A DNA stretch of 64,000 bases from Flexivirga endophytica. Lineage in GTDB: Bacteria > Actinomycetota > Actinomycetes > Actinomycetales > Dermatophilaceae. Position numbers and translations under genes: made by a program. Of this stretch, positions 51,514 through 60,591 are shown in pieces. Where the stretch lies: NCBI RefSeq assembly GCF_014640635.1, contig NZ_BMHI01000005.1, positions 310,001 to 374,000 of the forward strand, written 5' to 3'. Numbering within the stretch: the stretch's first letter is position 1; each line of letters begins with the position of its first letter. The notes below the pieces were generated by a model that was not told the DNA's origin, did no database searches, and saw nothing but the letters and a program-made list of their open reading frames with translations.

Positions 51514-53469
51514 ATGGCAGGTGAGTCACTCTTCCCCCGGCTCGAGCCGCTGCTGGAGCGGGTCAGCAAGCCGATCCAGTACGTCGGTGGCGAGCTCAAC
51601 TCGACCGTCAAGGACTGGGACTGCGGCGGCTTCGGCGCCGGCGGCGAGGAGCAGACCGTCCGCTGGACGCTGATGTATCCCGACGCCTACGAGGTCGGCC
51701 TGCCCAACCAGGGCGTGATGATCCTCTATGAGGTCCTGAACGAACGCCCCGACACGATCGCCGAGCGGTCCTACTCGGTGTGGTCCGACATGGAAGCCGC
51801 CATGCGCGAGGCGGGCGTTCCACAGTTCACCGTCGACGGGCACCGCCGGGTGCGTGACTTCGACGTCTTCGGCTTCTCGATGTCGACCGAGCTCGGCTAC
51901 ACCAACATGCTCACCGCGATCGATCTGGCCGGTCTGCCGCTGCACGCCGCGGACCGCACCGACGAGGACCCGATCGTGCTGGTCGGCGGCCACGCGGCCT
52001 TCAACCCCGAGCCGGTCGCCGACTTCATCGACGCGGCCGTGCTGGGAGACGGTGAGGAAGCGCTGCTGCGGATCACCGACGTCATCAAGGCCTGGAAGGC
52101 CGAGGGCCGACCGGGCGGGCGACATGAGCTGTTGTTGCGGTTGGCGCGCACGGGCGGGGTCTACGTGCCCGCGTTCTACGACGTCGACTACCTGCCGGAC
52201 GGCCGGATCAAGCGGGTCGCGCCGTCGCCCACGGCGCACGGCGTGCCGTGGCGCGTCTCGAAGCACACGGTCATGGACCTGGACGCCTGGCCCTATCCGA
52301 AGCAACCGCTGGTGCCCCTGGCCGAGACGGTGCACGAGCGCATGTCGGTGGAGATCTTCCGGGGCTGCACCCGCGGCTGCCGCTTCTGTCAGGCCGGCAT
52401 GATCACCCGCCCGGTGCGCGAGCGGTCGATCACCGGCATCGGCGAGATGGTCCAGAAGGGCCTGGACGCAACAGGATTCGAGGAGGTCGGGCTGCTGTCG
52501 CTCTCGTCGGCTGACCACTCCGAGATCGCTGACATCACCAAGGGACTCGCGGACCGCTACGAGGGCAGCCAGACCGGACTGTCACTTCCGTCGACCCGCG
52601 TCGACGCCTTCAACATCGACCTGGCCAACGAGCTGACGCGCGGCGGCCGGCGATCCGGCCTGACGTTCGCCCCGGAGGGCGGATCGGAGCGGATCCGCAA
52701 GGTCATCAACAAGATGGTCAGCGAGGACGATCTGATCAACACCGTCGCGGCGGCGTTCTCTGCCGGGTGGCGGCAGGTCAAGCTCTACTTCATGTGCGGT
52801 CTGCCCACCGAGACCGACGAGGACGTGCTGCAGATCGCTGACCTCGCCAAGAGAGTTATCGAGACCGGCCGGAAGGTCAGCGGCCGCAAGGACATTCGAT
52901 GCACGGTGTCGATCGGCGGTTTCGTGCCGAAGCCACACACGCCGTTCCAGTGGGCGGCGCAGCTCGGCGCCGAGGAGACCGACGCGCGGCTGGCGAAGCT
53001 GCGCGAGGAGATCAAGTCCGACCGCCGACTGGGTTCGTCGATCGGCATGCGCTACCACGACGGCAAGCCGGGCATCGTCGAAGGACTGCTCAGCCGCGGC
53101 GACCGCCGGGTGGGCGCAGTCATCGAGGCCGTATGGCGCGACGGGGGTCGCTTCGACGGGTGGAGCGAGCATTTCAGCTACGACCGTTGGATGGCTTGCG
53201 CGGCAACGGCTTTCGATGGTTCAGCGGTGTCGGTCGACTGGTACACCACCCGCGAGCGCGACGAGAACGAAGTGCTGCCGTGGGACCACCTCGACTCCGG
53301 TCTGGACAAGGACTGGCTCTGGGACGACTGGCAGGACGCGATCGACGAGCAGGAGCTCGACGACTGCCGGTGGACGCCCTGTTACGACTGTGGCGTGTGT
53401 CCGCAGATGAACACTGAGATCCAGATCGGCCCGACCGGCAAGAAGCTGTTGCCGCTGACCGTGGTCTGA
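51514..53469 (+). CDS. B12-binding-type radical SAM protein, TIGR03960 family
   Basis: A 651-residue radical SAM enzyme of unknown reaction. The N-terminal B12-binding-like domain (LMYPDAYEVGLPNQGVMILY, IVLVGGHAAFNPEPVADFID) precedes a radical SAM core with CxxxCxxC at Cys285, Cys289 and Cys292 (RGCTRGCRFC). The C-terminal part includes HYHDGKPG-like and DCGVCPQMN cysteine-bearing segments. In most actinobacteria this gene is directly followed by its DUF2344 partner and rne. Here that pair starts 8.9 kb downstream at 62363. A role in RNA or ribosome modification is a guess from that neighbourhood. ATG 51514 is 7 nt after TACTCT. Confidence 0.9.
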   Translation: MAGESLFPRLEPLLERVSKPIQYVGGELNSTVKDWDCGGFGAGGEEQTVRWTLMYPDAYEVGLPNQGVMILYEVLNERPDTIAERSYSVWSDMEAAMREAGVPQFTVDGHRRVRDFDVFGFSMSTELGYTNMLTAIDLAGLPLHAADRTDEDPIVLVGGHAAFNPEPVADFIDAAVLGDGEEALLRITDVIKAWKAEGRPGGRHELLLRLARTGGVYVPAFYDVDYLPDGRIKRVAPSPTAHGVPWRVSKHTVMDLDAWPYPKQPLVPLAETVHERMSVEIFRGCTRGCRFCQAGMITRPVRERSITGIGEMVQKGLDATGFEEVGLLSLSSADHSEIADITKGLADRYEGSQTGLSLPSTRVDAFNIDLANELTRGGRRSGLTFAPEGGSERIRKVINKMVSEDDLINTVAAAFSAGWRQVKLYFMCGLPTETDEDVLQIADLAKRVIETGRKVSGRKDIRCTVSIGGFVPKPHTPFQWAAQLGAEETDARLAKLREEIKSDRRLGSSIGMRYHDGKPGIVEGLLSRGDRRVGAVIEAVWRDGGRFDGWSEHFSYDRWMACAATAFDGSAVSVDWYTTRERDENEVLPWDHLDSGLDKDWLWDDWQDAIDEQELDDCRWTPCYDCGVCPQMNTEIQIGPTGKKLLPLTVV

Positions 53470-53513
53470 GGCGCTCCGCCGAAAACTCGGGCGACGTGGC
53501 GCCAGTCGCTGGC

Positions 53514-53519
53514 TAGCGT
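53514..53519 (+). promoter_or_regulatory. -10 box, leaderless start of the APH-like gene
   Basis: TAGCGT, 6 nt, then ATG at 53526. Confidence 0.45.
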
Positions 53520-53525
53520 GGCGGC

Positions 53526-54458
53526 ATGCGAGTCCCACCTCCGGATGTCTCCGACGCCGACGTTGCACAATGCGTCGCGTCGGGTTGGGGAGTGCACGTC
53601 GACGAGATCGCTTATGTGCCGGTCGGATTCGGCAGTCATCACTGGCGGGTGCGGTCGGGGGCCGAATGGCTCTTCGTCACCGTCGATGTGGTGCGGGACG
53701 GGGCGCAGCTGGCTGCAGCGCTCGGCACCGCGGCGGCGCTGAGAGCACAGGGGCTGGAGTTCGTGCACGCTCCGCGGCCCGATACCAGTGGTGGACTACT
53801 GCAGACGGTGGCGGGTGGCCATACCCTCGTCGTCCACGAATGGCTGGACGGCACGGTGGTTTCGTCACTCGACGACGTGCCGCACGCGGCGACGACCGCC
53901 CTGCTGGCGAGGCTGCACGCCGCGTCGCTCGCCACGGTGCCGGCCCGAAGGGCCGACCTGGTCGTGCAGGGGCGCGTCGGTTTCGAGGCAGCGCTGCAGC
54001 AGATCGACACCACCTGGCCCGGTCCGTATGGCGAGAGGGCTCGCTCCTTGCTACGCGAGCACCGCGGTGGGTTGGGCGACCTGCTCGCCATACATGACAG
54101 GGAAGCGGCGAAAATGCTTGCGAACCAAGGAACGTGGGTCGTGACGCACGGCGAGCCGCACGGCGACAATCTGATCAGCGGTGACGACGGACTGCACCTC
54201 ATCGACTGGGACACCGCGCTCGTCGCACCAGCAGCGCGCGACGTCTGGCAGGTCGGTGGCGCGCCCGAGCAGGACAACTACCGGGAGCTGACCGGGCGTA
54301 GCGTCCCACAGGACGAGCTGGACCACTTCCGCCGCGTTTGGGACCTCGCCGAGATTTGTCTCTACACAGCCGATTTCGCCGCTCCACACGACGAGACCGC
54401 GGACACGGCCATCATGTGGGGCGGTTTCGTCGAGTCGTTGGATCGACTGCTCGCCTGA
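53526..54458 (+). CDS. aminoglycoside-phosphotransferase-like kinase
   Basis: A 310-residue APH-fold small-molecule kinase. The N lobe includes VPVGFGSHHWRVRSGAEWLF. The catalytic loop is VVTHGEPHGDNLI near residue 207: the usual HGD is HGE, with the DN following. The metal-binding motif is HLIDWDTALVAPAARDVWQV. It resembles the spectinomycin/fructosamine kinase side of the family. Replacing the catalytic Asp of HGD by Glu is unusual and may reduce activity, or the following HGDN may be the functional loop. Antibiotic resistance is not established. It is the first gene of the accessory block separating the radical SAM gene from DUF2344. Confidence 0.75.
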   Translation: MRVPPPDVSDADVAQCVASGWGVHVDEIAYVPVGFGSHHWRVRSGAEWLFVTVDVVRDGAQLAAALGTAAALRAQGLEFVHAPRPDTSGGLLQTVAGGHTLVVHEWLDGTVVSSLDDVPHAATTALLARLHAASLATVPARRADLVVQGRVGFEAALQQIDTTWPGPYGERARSLLREHRGGLGDLLAIHDREAAKMLANQGTWVVTHGEPHGDNLISGDDGLHLIDWDTALVAPAARDVWQVGGAPEQDNYRELTGRSVPQDELDHFRRVWDLAEICLYTADFAAPHDETADTAIMWGGFVESLDRLLA

Positions 54459-54460
54459 CG

Positions 54461-55159
54461 TCAGGCTCCGCGCCCGACGACCACGGCGAGATCGAGATGG
54501 CAGCCGATCAGGGTCGCCACGGAGCCGTCTCGCTGGGGTTCGTCGAACCAGATGCCCTGCTCGAAACCTGCCTTGGCCAGGATGCGCAAGGACGCCCCGT
54601 TGCGGTGATCCGGTGAGACGAACACGGTCCTGCCCTCGCCATACGCAGTCGGCAATCCGGTCAGCCAGATCCAGAGCAGCTTGGTACCGAAACCTCTGCC
54701 GAGCCAGGCTGGTTCGCCGATCAGGTAGTCGCCGCCGATCGCCTCCGGATCGGGAGTCAGGAGCGCATATCCGGGATGATCCTTGATCAGGTAGTCCTGG
54801 ATGAAGCCGACAGATCGACCCATCGCCTCGACGACCGACATCCGGGTCGGTTCGCTGCCGTCGATCCGCGGCGCGTACCGGTCGATGATCTCCTGCCGGC
54901 TCGGGGCCGGACCGAACCAGCGCTGGACATGCTCCGCCTGCCGCCAGCGCTGCACGTCACGCAGGTCGCCGTGCGTCATCGGCCGGAGCGTGATCCGCGG
55001 GTCCCCATCCACGACGAAGCGCTTCGGCTCCCCGGACAGATCACCGGCGACAGGCACGGCCGGTGCCGCGATCCGCCGGGCAGCGGCCGACCAGCTTTCT
55101 CCTGCGGTGGTTTCGGTGTCCCACTCCTGATCGGCGGAGCGTAGGCGGATCCGTGTCAC
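54461..55159 (-). CDS. GNAT acetyltransferase, AAC(6')-like
   Basis: About 232 residues. The C-terminal ~170 residues follow the Acetyltransf_8/AAC(6')-Ib pattern: ITLRPMTHGDLRDVQRWRQA, VGFIQDYLIKDHPGY, GGDYLIGEPAWLGRGFGTKL (acetyl-CoA loop) and NGASLRILAKAGFEQGIW. Relatives acetylate aminoglycosides or the lysine side chain of siderophores. About 55 N-terminal residues precede this domain. The start is uncertain: GTG 55159 gives MTRIRLRSADQEW, and a GTG at 55207 is possible. It is convergent with the APH-like gene, 2 nt apart; the two could form a small resistance pair, but they lie on opposite strands. Confidence 0.72.
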   Translation of the reverse strand: MTRIRLRSADQEWDTETTAGESWSAAARRIAAPAVPVAGDLSGEPKRFVVDGDPRITLRPMTHGDLRDVQRWRQAEHVQRWFGPAPSRQEIIDRYAPRIDGSEPTRMSVVEAMGRSVGFIQDYLIKDHPGYALLTPDPEAIGGDYLIGEPAWLGRGFGTKLLWIWLTGLPTAYGEGRTVFVSPDHRNGASLRILAKAGFEQGIWFDEPQRDGSVATLIGCHLDLAVVVGRGA

Positions 55160-55348
55160 CGGACCTACGATTGCTGACCGGACAGGAGCGGGCAACCGAC
55201 ACCTCACAGGTGCTGTTCACCGAATTGTCAGGAAGCAGACACCGTGCGGATCGCAGGCGACCTTAGCGTTCGGGCAGCGCCGGTCCGGGGAAGCGGGCCG
55301 GCCGAACCACCCCGTCACTGTTTCGTCTCCTCGTGAGGAAGTTGTTCT

Positions 55349-57397
55349 GTGTCTGTAGAACCCCGCAGCCTGCCCATGGCCGAGCACGTCGTCGGCAAGC
55401 GATCGCCCGTAACCTGCCAGCTGAAGTGCGCGAACGCCTGTCTCGCGCCGGTCCCGAACACCTCGGACAACTCCACTTTCCGTGACATCGCCGGCGCCGC
55501 GCTCACCCGCCGGTCGATCCTCGGCCTGGCCGGCGCAGGTGCGATCACTGTCGCGACTGCGGTTGCCGCTGGATCTCCCGCGGCGGCTGCGACGCCGACC
55601 GGGCGCAGAACGCGCCCTGGTATGTCGTTCCGCCCGATCGATCCAGTGGCCAAGACCGTTGACAGTCTGAGTGTTCCGGACGGATGGCGGTGGGACCCGA
55701 TCATTCGCTGGGGCGACCCGGTGCTGTCCGGTGCGCCGAAGTTCGATCCGTCGAACCAGAGCGCCGCCGCACAGGCGATGCAGTTCGGCTACAACAACGA
55801 CTACACGGACATCATCACCACTGACCGCCGTCGCCGCGAGGGATTGCTCGTGTGCAACCACGAGTACGTAAACCCGGCGATCATGTACCCACCGACGTTG
55901 TCCGACGCCGAGCAGCGCGAGATCTCGTTGGCAGCTCACGGGTTCTCGGTCGTCGAGCTGGAACGTCCCCGCGCAGGAAAGCCGTGGCGTACCAAGGACG
56001 TTCGCAAAGCCCGCCGCAACCGCCGGATCACCGGCAGCACCCCGTTCGCGCTCGACGGCCCCGCTGCCGGCAGCGAGCTGCTGCGCACCAAGAGTGACCC
56101 GGCCGGGCGCGAGGCGCTGGGCACGCTGGGAAACTGCTCCGGTGGCACCACCCCGTGGGGCACGATCCTGTCGGGTGAGGAGAACTTCAACGGCTACTTC
56201 CGCACCGACGGCACCAGTGCGGCGGACAAGCGTTACGGCCTGAAGGACGCGGCGTCGTCATACGGCTTCGAGACGATCGACCCGCGCTTCGACGCCCGAT
56301 CCGGCACCGGCTACGAGAACGAGCCGAACCGCTTCGGCTGGGTCGTCGAGATCGACCCGCACGACCCGCACTCCACGCCGGTGAAGCACACCGCGCTGGG
56401 CCGGTTGAAGCACGAGGGTGCCAACGTCATCCTGTCCGACGCGGGCAAGGCCGTCACCTACATGGGTGACGACGAGCGCTTCGACTATCTCTACAAGTTC
56501 GTGTCCTCCGGCACCTACCGTCCAGGCGACGACCGCGCCGCCCGGGAGCACAACAAGAGCCTCCTCTCGCAGGGCAGCCTGTATGTCGCCCGCTTCAGCG
56601 GCGACTCGCCGGCCGGCGAGATCGACGGCACGGGCACGCTGCCCGCCGATGGCGAGTTCGACGGCTCGGGGGAGTGGATCGCGCTGACCGACAACGGCCG
56701 GTCCCTGGTGCCCGGTATGTCGATCGAGGAGGTGCTGGTCCACACGCGGCTGGCCGGGGACAAGGTCGGCGCCACCAAGATGGACCGTTGCGAGGACGTA
56801 CAGCCGTCCCTGCAGACCGGCAAGGTGTATGTCGTCTGCACGAACAACACCGACCGAGGCAAGGCCGGCAAGGAAGGTGCGACCGAGCCGAACCCGCGCA
56901 ACGCCAACAAACACGGGCACATCGTGGAGTTGACCGAGATCGGCGACCAGAGCTCGACTCGCTTCGCGTGGAGCCTGGTGCTGGTGGCCGGTGACCCCGC
57001 CGCGGCCGACACCTACTTCGCGGGCTACCCCAAGGACAAGGTCTCGTCGATCTCCTGCCCGGACAACGTCGCGTTCGACAGTTTGGGCGACCTGTGGATC
57101 GCCACCGACGGCATGCCGAGCGCGATCGGGCTCGCCGACGGTCTGTTCCGGATGCCGCTGAGCGGGGCGGAGCGCGGACACGTCGAGCAGTTCCTCGCCG
57201 TACCGCAGGACGCCGAGACCTGCGGACCGGTGGTTCATGACGAGGACGGTCTGGTCTTCGTCGCGGTGCAGCACCCCGGTGAGGAGGGGACCTGGGACGA
57301 GCAGCGTTCCTACTTCCCCGACTACGTGGGCCGGAAGGCGCGCAAGGGCGAGTGGAAGGGCCCGCGTCCGTCGATCGTGCAGGTCTACCGGTCCTGA
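55349..57397 (+). CDS. PhoX-family (DUF839) secreted phosphatase
   Basis: 682 residues. A long N-terminal leader contains the twin-arginine motif LTRRSILGLAGAGA (about residues 52-65), so export is by Tat, after a ~50-residue cytoplasmic extension with two cysteines (CQLKCANAC). The beta-propeller body has GLLVCNHEYVNPAIMYP, GNCSGGTTPWGTILSGEENF, YENEPNRFGWVVEIDPHDP, TYMGDDERFDYLYKFVSSG, TKMDRCEDVQPS and CPDNVAFDSLGDLWIATDGM. These are the metal-binding loops of calcium/iron PhoX alkaline phosphatases. It probably releases phosphate from organic esters outside the cell. GTG 55349 follows GAGGAAG at 9 nt. The end overlaps the convergent DUF1905 gene by 13 nt. Confidence 0.9.
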   Translation: MSVEPRSLPMAEHVVGKRSPVTCQLKCANACLAPVPNTSDNSTFRDIAGAALTRRSILGLAGAGAITVATAVAAGSPAAAATPTGRRTRPGMSFRPIDPVAKTVDSLSVPDGWRWDPIIRWGDPVLSGAPKFDPSNQSAAAQAMQFGYNNDYTDIITTDRRRREGLLVCNHEYVNPAIMYPPTLSDAEQREISLAAHGFSVVELERPRAGKPWRTKDVRKARRNRRITGSTPFALDGPAAGSELLRTKSDPAGREALGTLGNCSGGTTPWGTILSGEENFNGYFRTDGTSAADKRYGLKDAASSYGFETIDPRFDARSGTGYENEPNRFGWVVEIDPHDPHSTPVKHTALGRLKHEGANVILSDAGKAVTYMGDDERFDYLYKFVSSGTYRPGDDRAAREHNKSLLSQGSLYVARFSGDSPAGEIDGTGTLPADGEFDGSGEWIALTDNGRSLVPGMSIEEVLVHTRLAGDKVGATKMDRCEDVQPSLQTGKVYVVCTNNTDRGKAGKEGATEPNPRNANKHGHIVELTEIGDQSSTRFAWSLVLVAGDPAAADTYFAGYPKDKVSSISCPDNVAFDSLGDLWIATDGMPSAIGLADGLFRMPLSGAERGHVEQFLAVPQDAETCGPVVHDEDGLVFVAVQHPGEEGTWDEQRSYFPDYVGRKARKGEWKGPRPSIVQVYRS

Positions 57398-57699
57398 TCG
57401 GAGCGACCGACCGTCGGCTCCAGCTGTATTTCCAGGTGTATGACGTCCCCGAGGCCGACACCTTCGGCTCGCTGGACGGCGGTCTTGACCGGCACCAAGT
57501 AACCGCCGGCGCGCGGGAAGATCGAAGTGGTGAATTCGGTGCCACCGATCCTCCCGCGCGCCGGGATGCACCCCCAGCCGTAGGTCAGCTCGCGGGCCAC
57601 CTGCGCGAGGTCGTCTGCCTGCTCCGGCGGCAGCGGCGCGAAGAGATATGGCGCCGGCCCGCGCCATTCGATGATCTCCGCGTCGAATTCCAACTCCAC
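57385..57699 (-). CDS. DUF1905 domain protein
   Basis: A small 104-residue protein of DUF1905: LEFDAEIIEWRGPAPYLFAP, GWGCIPARGRIGGTEFTTSI, FPRAGGYLVPVKTAVQRAEG, then LGDVIHLEIQL. The fold is a small beta-barrel of unknown function. The GTG at 57699 lies 7 nt after TAGGCT on the minus strand, a clear leaderless start. It overlaps the phosphatase gene tail to tail. Confidence 0.85.
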   Translation of the reverse strand: MELEFDAEIIEWRGPAPYLFAPLPPEQADDLAQVARELTYGWGCIPARGRIGGTEFTTSIFPRAGGYLVPVKTAVQRAEGVGLGDVIHLEIQLEPTVGRSDQDR

Positions 57700-57706
57700 G
57701 TCGGCC

Positions 57707-57712
57707 AGCCTA
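57707..57712 (-). promoter_or_regulatory. -10 box, leaderless start of the DUF1905 gene
   Basis: On the minus strand TAGGCT, 7 nt, then GTG at 57699; it overlaps the 3' end of the TetR gene. Confidence 0.5.
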
Positions 57713-58315
57713 GGCGGATTGGTCGCGCAATCGCGCGCCCCGCAGGTGTATGGCGATGCTCGGGGTCACGATGCGCACGATCTCCTCGGACGACTTCGCC
57801 GCCACGGACGGCACCTTGACGACGTACCGCGCCATCAGCAGACCGGCGATCGACATCAGTACTCCGGTCGCTCGGGCATCGGCGTCGCGGCCGGCCAGTC
57901 GGCCCCTGATGCGACCGAGCAGCTCGGTCTCCAGGAATTCAACGAAACCACCAGCGCCTCTTTCCTGAGTGGCGCTCACCAGCACGGTCTGAGCGAGCAC
58001 CGGGCCGATCTCGGGGTCGTCCCAGACCCGCAGCACGGTCCGCAGGATGCGCCCCGGCCACTGCTCGACCGGCGCGTCCAGGGCGTGCTCGATCAGCTCG
58101 CCAGGCCGCACCGGCAACTCCATCGCAGCCGCGAAAAGCCCCTGTTTGGAAGAGAAGTGGTAACTCAACAGGGCAACGTCGACACCGGCGTCGGCGGCGA
58201 TGGCGCGCATCGACGTGCCGGCATACCCGCCGCTGAGGAAGCGGTCGCGTGCCGCCTCGAGGATCTGCGCGCGAGTGTCGGGGCTACCGGCGCGGCGGCC
58301 GCGGACTTTATTCAT
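57710..58315 (-). CDS. TetR-family transcriptional regulator
   Basis: 201 residues. The N-terminal HTH is TRAQILEAARDRFLSGGYAG, TSMRAIAADAGVDVALLSYH and FSSKQGLFAAAMELPV; an all-helical ligand-binding domain of the TetR_C_17-like type follows (WPGRILRTVLRVWDDPEIGP). It is divergent from an MFS exporter, so local repression of that exporter is the likely role. The start is ATG 58315 or the adjacent GTG 58318; TAGACT lies 5-8 nt upstream, implying almost no leader. Confidence 0.92.
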   Translation of the reverse strand: MNKVRGRRAGSPDTRAQILEAARDRFLSGGYAGTSMRAIAADAGVDVALLSYHFSSKQGLFAAAMELPVRPGELIEHALDAPVEQWPGRILRTVLRVWDDPEIGPVLAQTVLVSATQERGAGGFVEFLETELLGRIRGRLAGRDADARATGVLMSIAGLLMARYVVKVPSVAAKSSEEIVRIVTPSIAIHLRGARLRDQSA

Positions 58316-58355
58316 CACCGTTGAGTCTATTGCTCGTAAGGGCGGACCGTCGTTC

Positions 58356-58384
58356 CCAGCAGTGATCACTCGGATCGCTGCTGG
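58356..58384. promoter_or_regulatory. candidate TetR operator
   Basis: CCAGCAGTGATC - ACTCG - GATCGCTGCTGG, 12-nt arms with one T-G pair, between the tetR-like and MFS genes and just upstream of the MFS ribosome site. Confidence 0.5.
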
Positions 58385-58398
58385 AAAGGGTGTTGGTG

Positions 58399-59892
58399 AT
58401 GGATCGCACGAGGGGCGCACTGGTCGCCGTCTGTGTCGGACTCGCCACGGTCGTGTCAGCTGTGTCGTCGTTGATGGTCGCGTTGCCGGACGTGGCGCGA
58501 CATACAGGAGCGTCGCAGACCGAACTGTCCTGGATCGTCGACGGTTACGCGTTGACGTTCGCGGCTCTGCTGCTGCCCGGTGGTTACCTCGGTGACCGGC
58601 TCGGGCGCCGCAAGGTACTGCTCGGAGGACTGGGCCTGATCATCCTCGCGGCCGCTGCAGGCGCACTGGTCACCAGCCCGGGAGCGCTGATCGCGATCCG
58701 TGTCGCGATGGGCGTGGCCGCGGCGATGATCATGCCGGCGACGCTGTCGACGATCACCGCGACCTTCCCGCCCGCACAGCGGGTGCGGGGCGTCGCGATC
58801 TGGGCCGGATTGGCAGGCGGTAGTGCGGTGCTCGGGCTCTTCGCCTCGGGTCTTCTGCTGGAGTGGTTCTCCTGGCAGTCGATCTTCTGGTTCACCGTGG
58901 CGGTCGCGGCTGTCGCGGCGGCGTTGACGGTGCGGCTGGTGCCGGAGTCCCGGGCGCCCGAACTCGGCACCTTCGACGTCGGCGGCGCGGTGTTGTCGGT
59001 CGCTGGGCTCGGCGTCCTCGTCTACTCGATCATCGAGGCGCCGACCGAAGGCTGGGGGAGTGCGCGGACCCTCGGCGGCCTGATCGTCGGACTGCTGGTG
59101 CTGGGCGTCTTCGCAGCATGGGAGCTGCGAAACAGGGCACCACTGCTGGACGTTCGGCTCTTCGGCCGACGCGGCTTCGCCGCCGGGATGCTCACCGTGT
59201 CGTCGCTGTTCTTCGTATTCTTCGGCTTCATCTTCGTGTTCATGCAGTATCTGCAGTTCGTCCGCGGCTGGACGCCGTTGGTCGCCGCGTGCGCGGCGGC
59301 GCCTGTGGCGCTGGGACTGCTTCCCGGGGCGCGCCTGGCGCCATACCTCGTGCAGCGGGTGGGTGTCCGTGTCCTCTGTGGCGGCGGGATGACGCTCGTG
59401 GCGATCGCCATGGCGGGGCTAGCGACTGTCGGCACGGACACCGACTACTGGGTGATCGGGGTCCTGCTCTGGGTCGGCGGCACCGGGATGGGCTGGAGTA
59501 TGACGCCGGCGACGGCGAGCATCACCGACGCCTTGCCGGAGGCCGAGCAGGGCGTTGCTTCGGCAATGAACGACGTCGCACGTGAAGTCGGTGGCGCCCT
59601 TGGTATCGCGGTGCTCGGCAGCGTGCTGAGCGGCGGTTACCGATCCGCGCTCGACCTGCCTGTCGGCTCAGATCGGGTCGCCGCCGCAGCTCGTGAATCC
59701 GTAGGTGCCGCAACGCAACTCGGTGGCCCCATACGTGATGCGGCGCGCGAGGCGTTTGTCACCGGGCTCGGGCACACGTTCGCGCTCGCGGCGGCGATCA
59801 TGGCCGTGTGTGCTGTCGTGGTCGTCGTGATGATCGGGGCACGGCGGAAGGCAGTCGCCCCGCAACCGGCGACCTTGGTCGGTCGCCGCTGA
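58399..59892 (+). CDS. MFS drug exporter (DHA2/EmrB-QacA type)
   Basis: A 497-residue proton-driven exporter with about 14 transmembrane helices. Landmarks are LPDVARHTGASQTELSWIVD, the loop 2-3 signature GGYLGDRLGRRKVLLGG, the antiporter motif C-like segment GLAGGSAVLGLFASGLLLEW, and ASAMNDVAREVGGALGIAVL in the second half. ATG 58399 follows GAAAGGG at 8 nt. It is divergent from the TetR regulator, with a palindrome between, the classical arrangement for a ligand-induced efflux pump. Substrates unknown. Confidence 0.93.
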   Translation: MDRTRGALVAVCVGLATVVSAVSSLMVALPDVARHTGASQTELSWIVDGYALTFAALLLPGGYLGDRLGRRKVLLGGLGLIILAAAAGALVTSPGALIAIRVAMGVAAAMIMPATLSTITATFPPAQRVRGVAIWAGLAGGSAVLGLFASGLLLEWFSWQSIFWFTVAVAAVAAALTVRLVPESRAPELGTFDVGGAVLSVAGLGVLVYSIIEAPTEGWGSARTLGGLIVGLLVLGVFAAWELRNRAPLLDVRLFGRRGFAAGMLTVSSLFFVFFGFIFVFMQYLQFVRGWTPLVAACAAAPVALGLLPGARLAPYLVQRVGVRVLCGGGMTLVAIAMAGLATVGTDTDYWVIGVLLWVGGTGMGWSMTPATASITDALPEAEQGVASAMNDVAREVGGALGIAVLGSVLSGGYRSALDLPVGSDRVAAAARESVGAATQLGGPIRDAAREAFVTGLGHTFALAAAIMAVCAVVVVVMIGARRKAVAPQPATLVGRR

Positions 59893-59995
59893 CGGAAATG
59901 CCCCGCCCGCTGACCGACAGGAGCAGACTGTGCGCAGGGAGTCATGTCGTCGCGCTGCGGCCTGGTCTCCCCGGATCCGAATCGGGGGGGCGGGC

Positions 59996-60427
59996 ATGGC
60001 ACATCGCACCGCTGCACCGGTCGTCGTCGGCATCGGCTGGATCTGCGTCGGCGCCCTGGTGAGCTTGGGCTTTCTCAGTATCCTCACGATCGGGGCGTTG
60101 CTGCTGGTGCTCGCCGGAGTCTGTATGGCGGTGATCTTCCTCGTCCCGGCGTTGCGGGCGGCACAGTTGCGCGCCGCGTGGCTCACGCTGCTGTCAATCA
60201 GCGGGCTGTCCGCCGGTGCCTTCCTCCTCGCCTGGTTGAACCGGGACGGTCCGGGCAGCGTGTGCCACACCTCGCTGCAAGAGACGTCGTGCGCCGACGA
60301 GTGGTCGCCCTGGCCGCTCGGCATCAGCGGCGTGGTGCTGCTGGCCGGAGGGATCGCGCTGACCTGGTATGTCCGGAGGGCCTTCTCGGTCCGGGTCGAG
60401 GTCCGGTCGCCCCGGTTGCACCCCTAG
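59996..60427 (+). CDS. four-helix membrane protein, function unknown
   Basis: 143 residues with four hydrophobic segments: PVVVGIGWICVGALVSLGFL, LTIGALLLVLAGVCMAVIFL, WLTLLSISGLSAGAFLLAWL and WPLGISGVVLLAGGIALTWY. An external loop with two cysteines (SVCHTSLQETSC) could form a disulfide. I do not recognise the family. ATG 59996 follows GGGGGGCGGG. It lies 104 nt after the MFS gene and 164 nt before the kinase gene, on the same strand. Confidence 0.65.
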   Translation: MAHRTAAPVVVGIGWICVGALVSLGFLSILTIGALLLVLAGVCMAVIFLVPALRAAQLRAAWLTLLSISGLSAGAFLLAWLNRDGPGSVCHTSLQETSCADEWSPWPLGISGVVLLAGGIALTWYVRRAFSVRVEVRSPRLHP

Positions 60428-60591
60428 TCGGTAGCCCGTGAATCCGTCGGGGCCGCAACGCGGCTGAGTTCGCGCGCGTCGTACGCCACTACTCGTCTGC
60501 GACCGTCGTTAGGGTGGTCGCGACGTGTTGAGGGGCGTCGTCACCGCGGTTGATCGACGCACATGGCTTCAGGGGAAAGAGGATCAATCAC

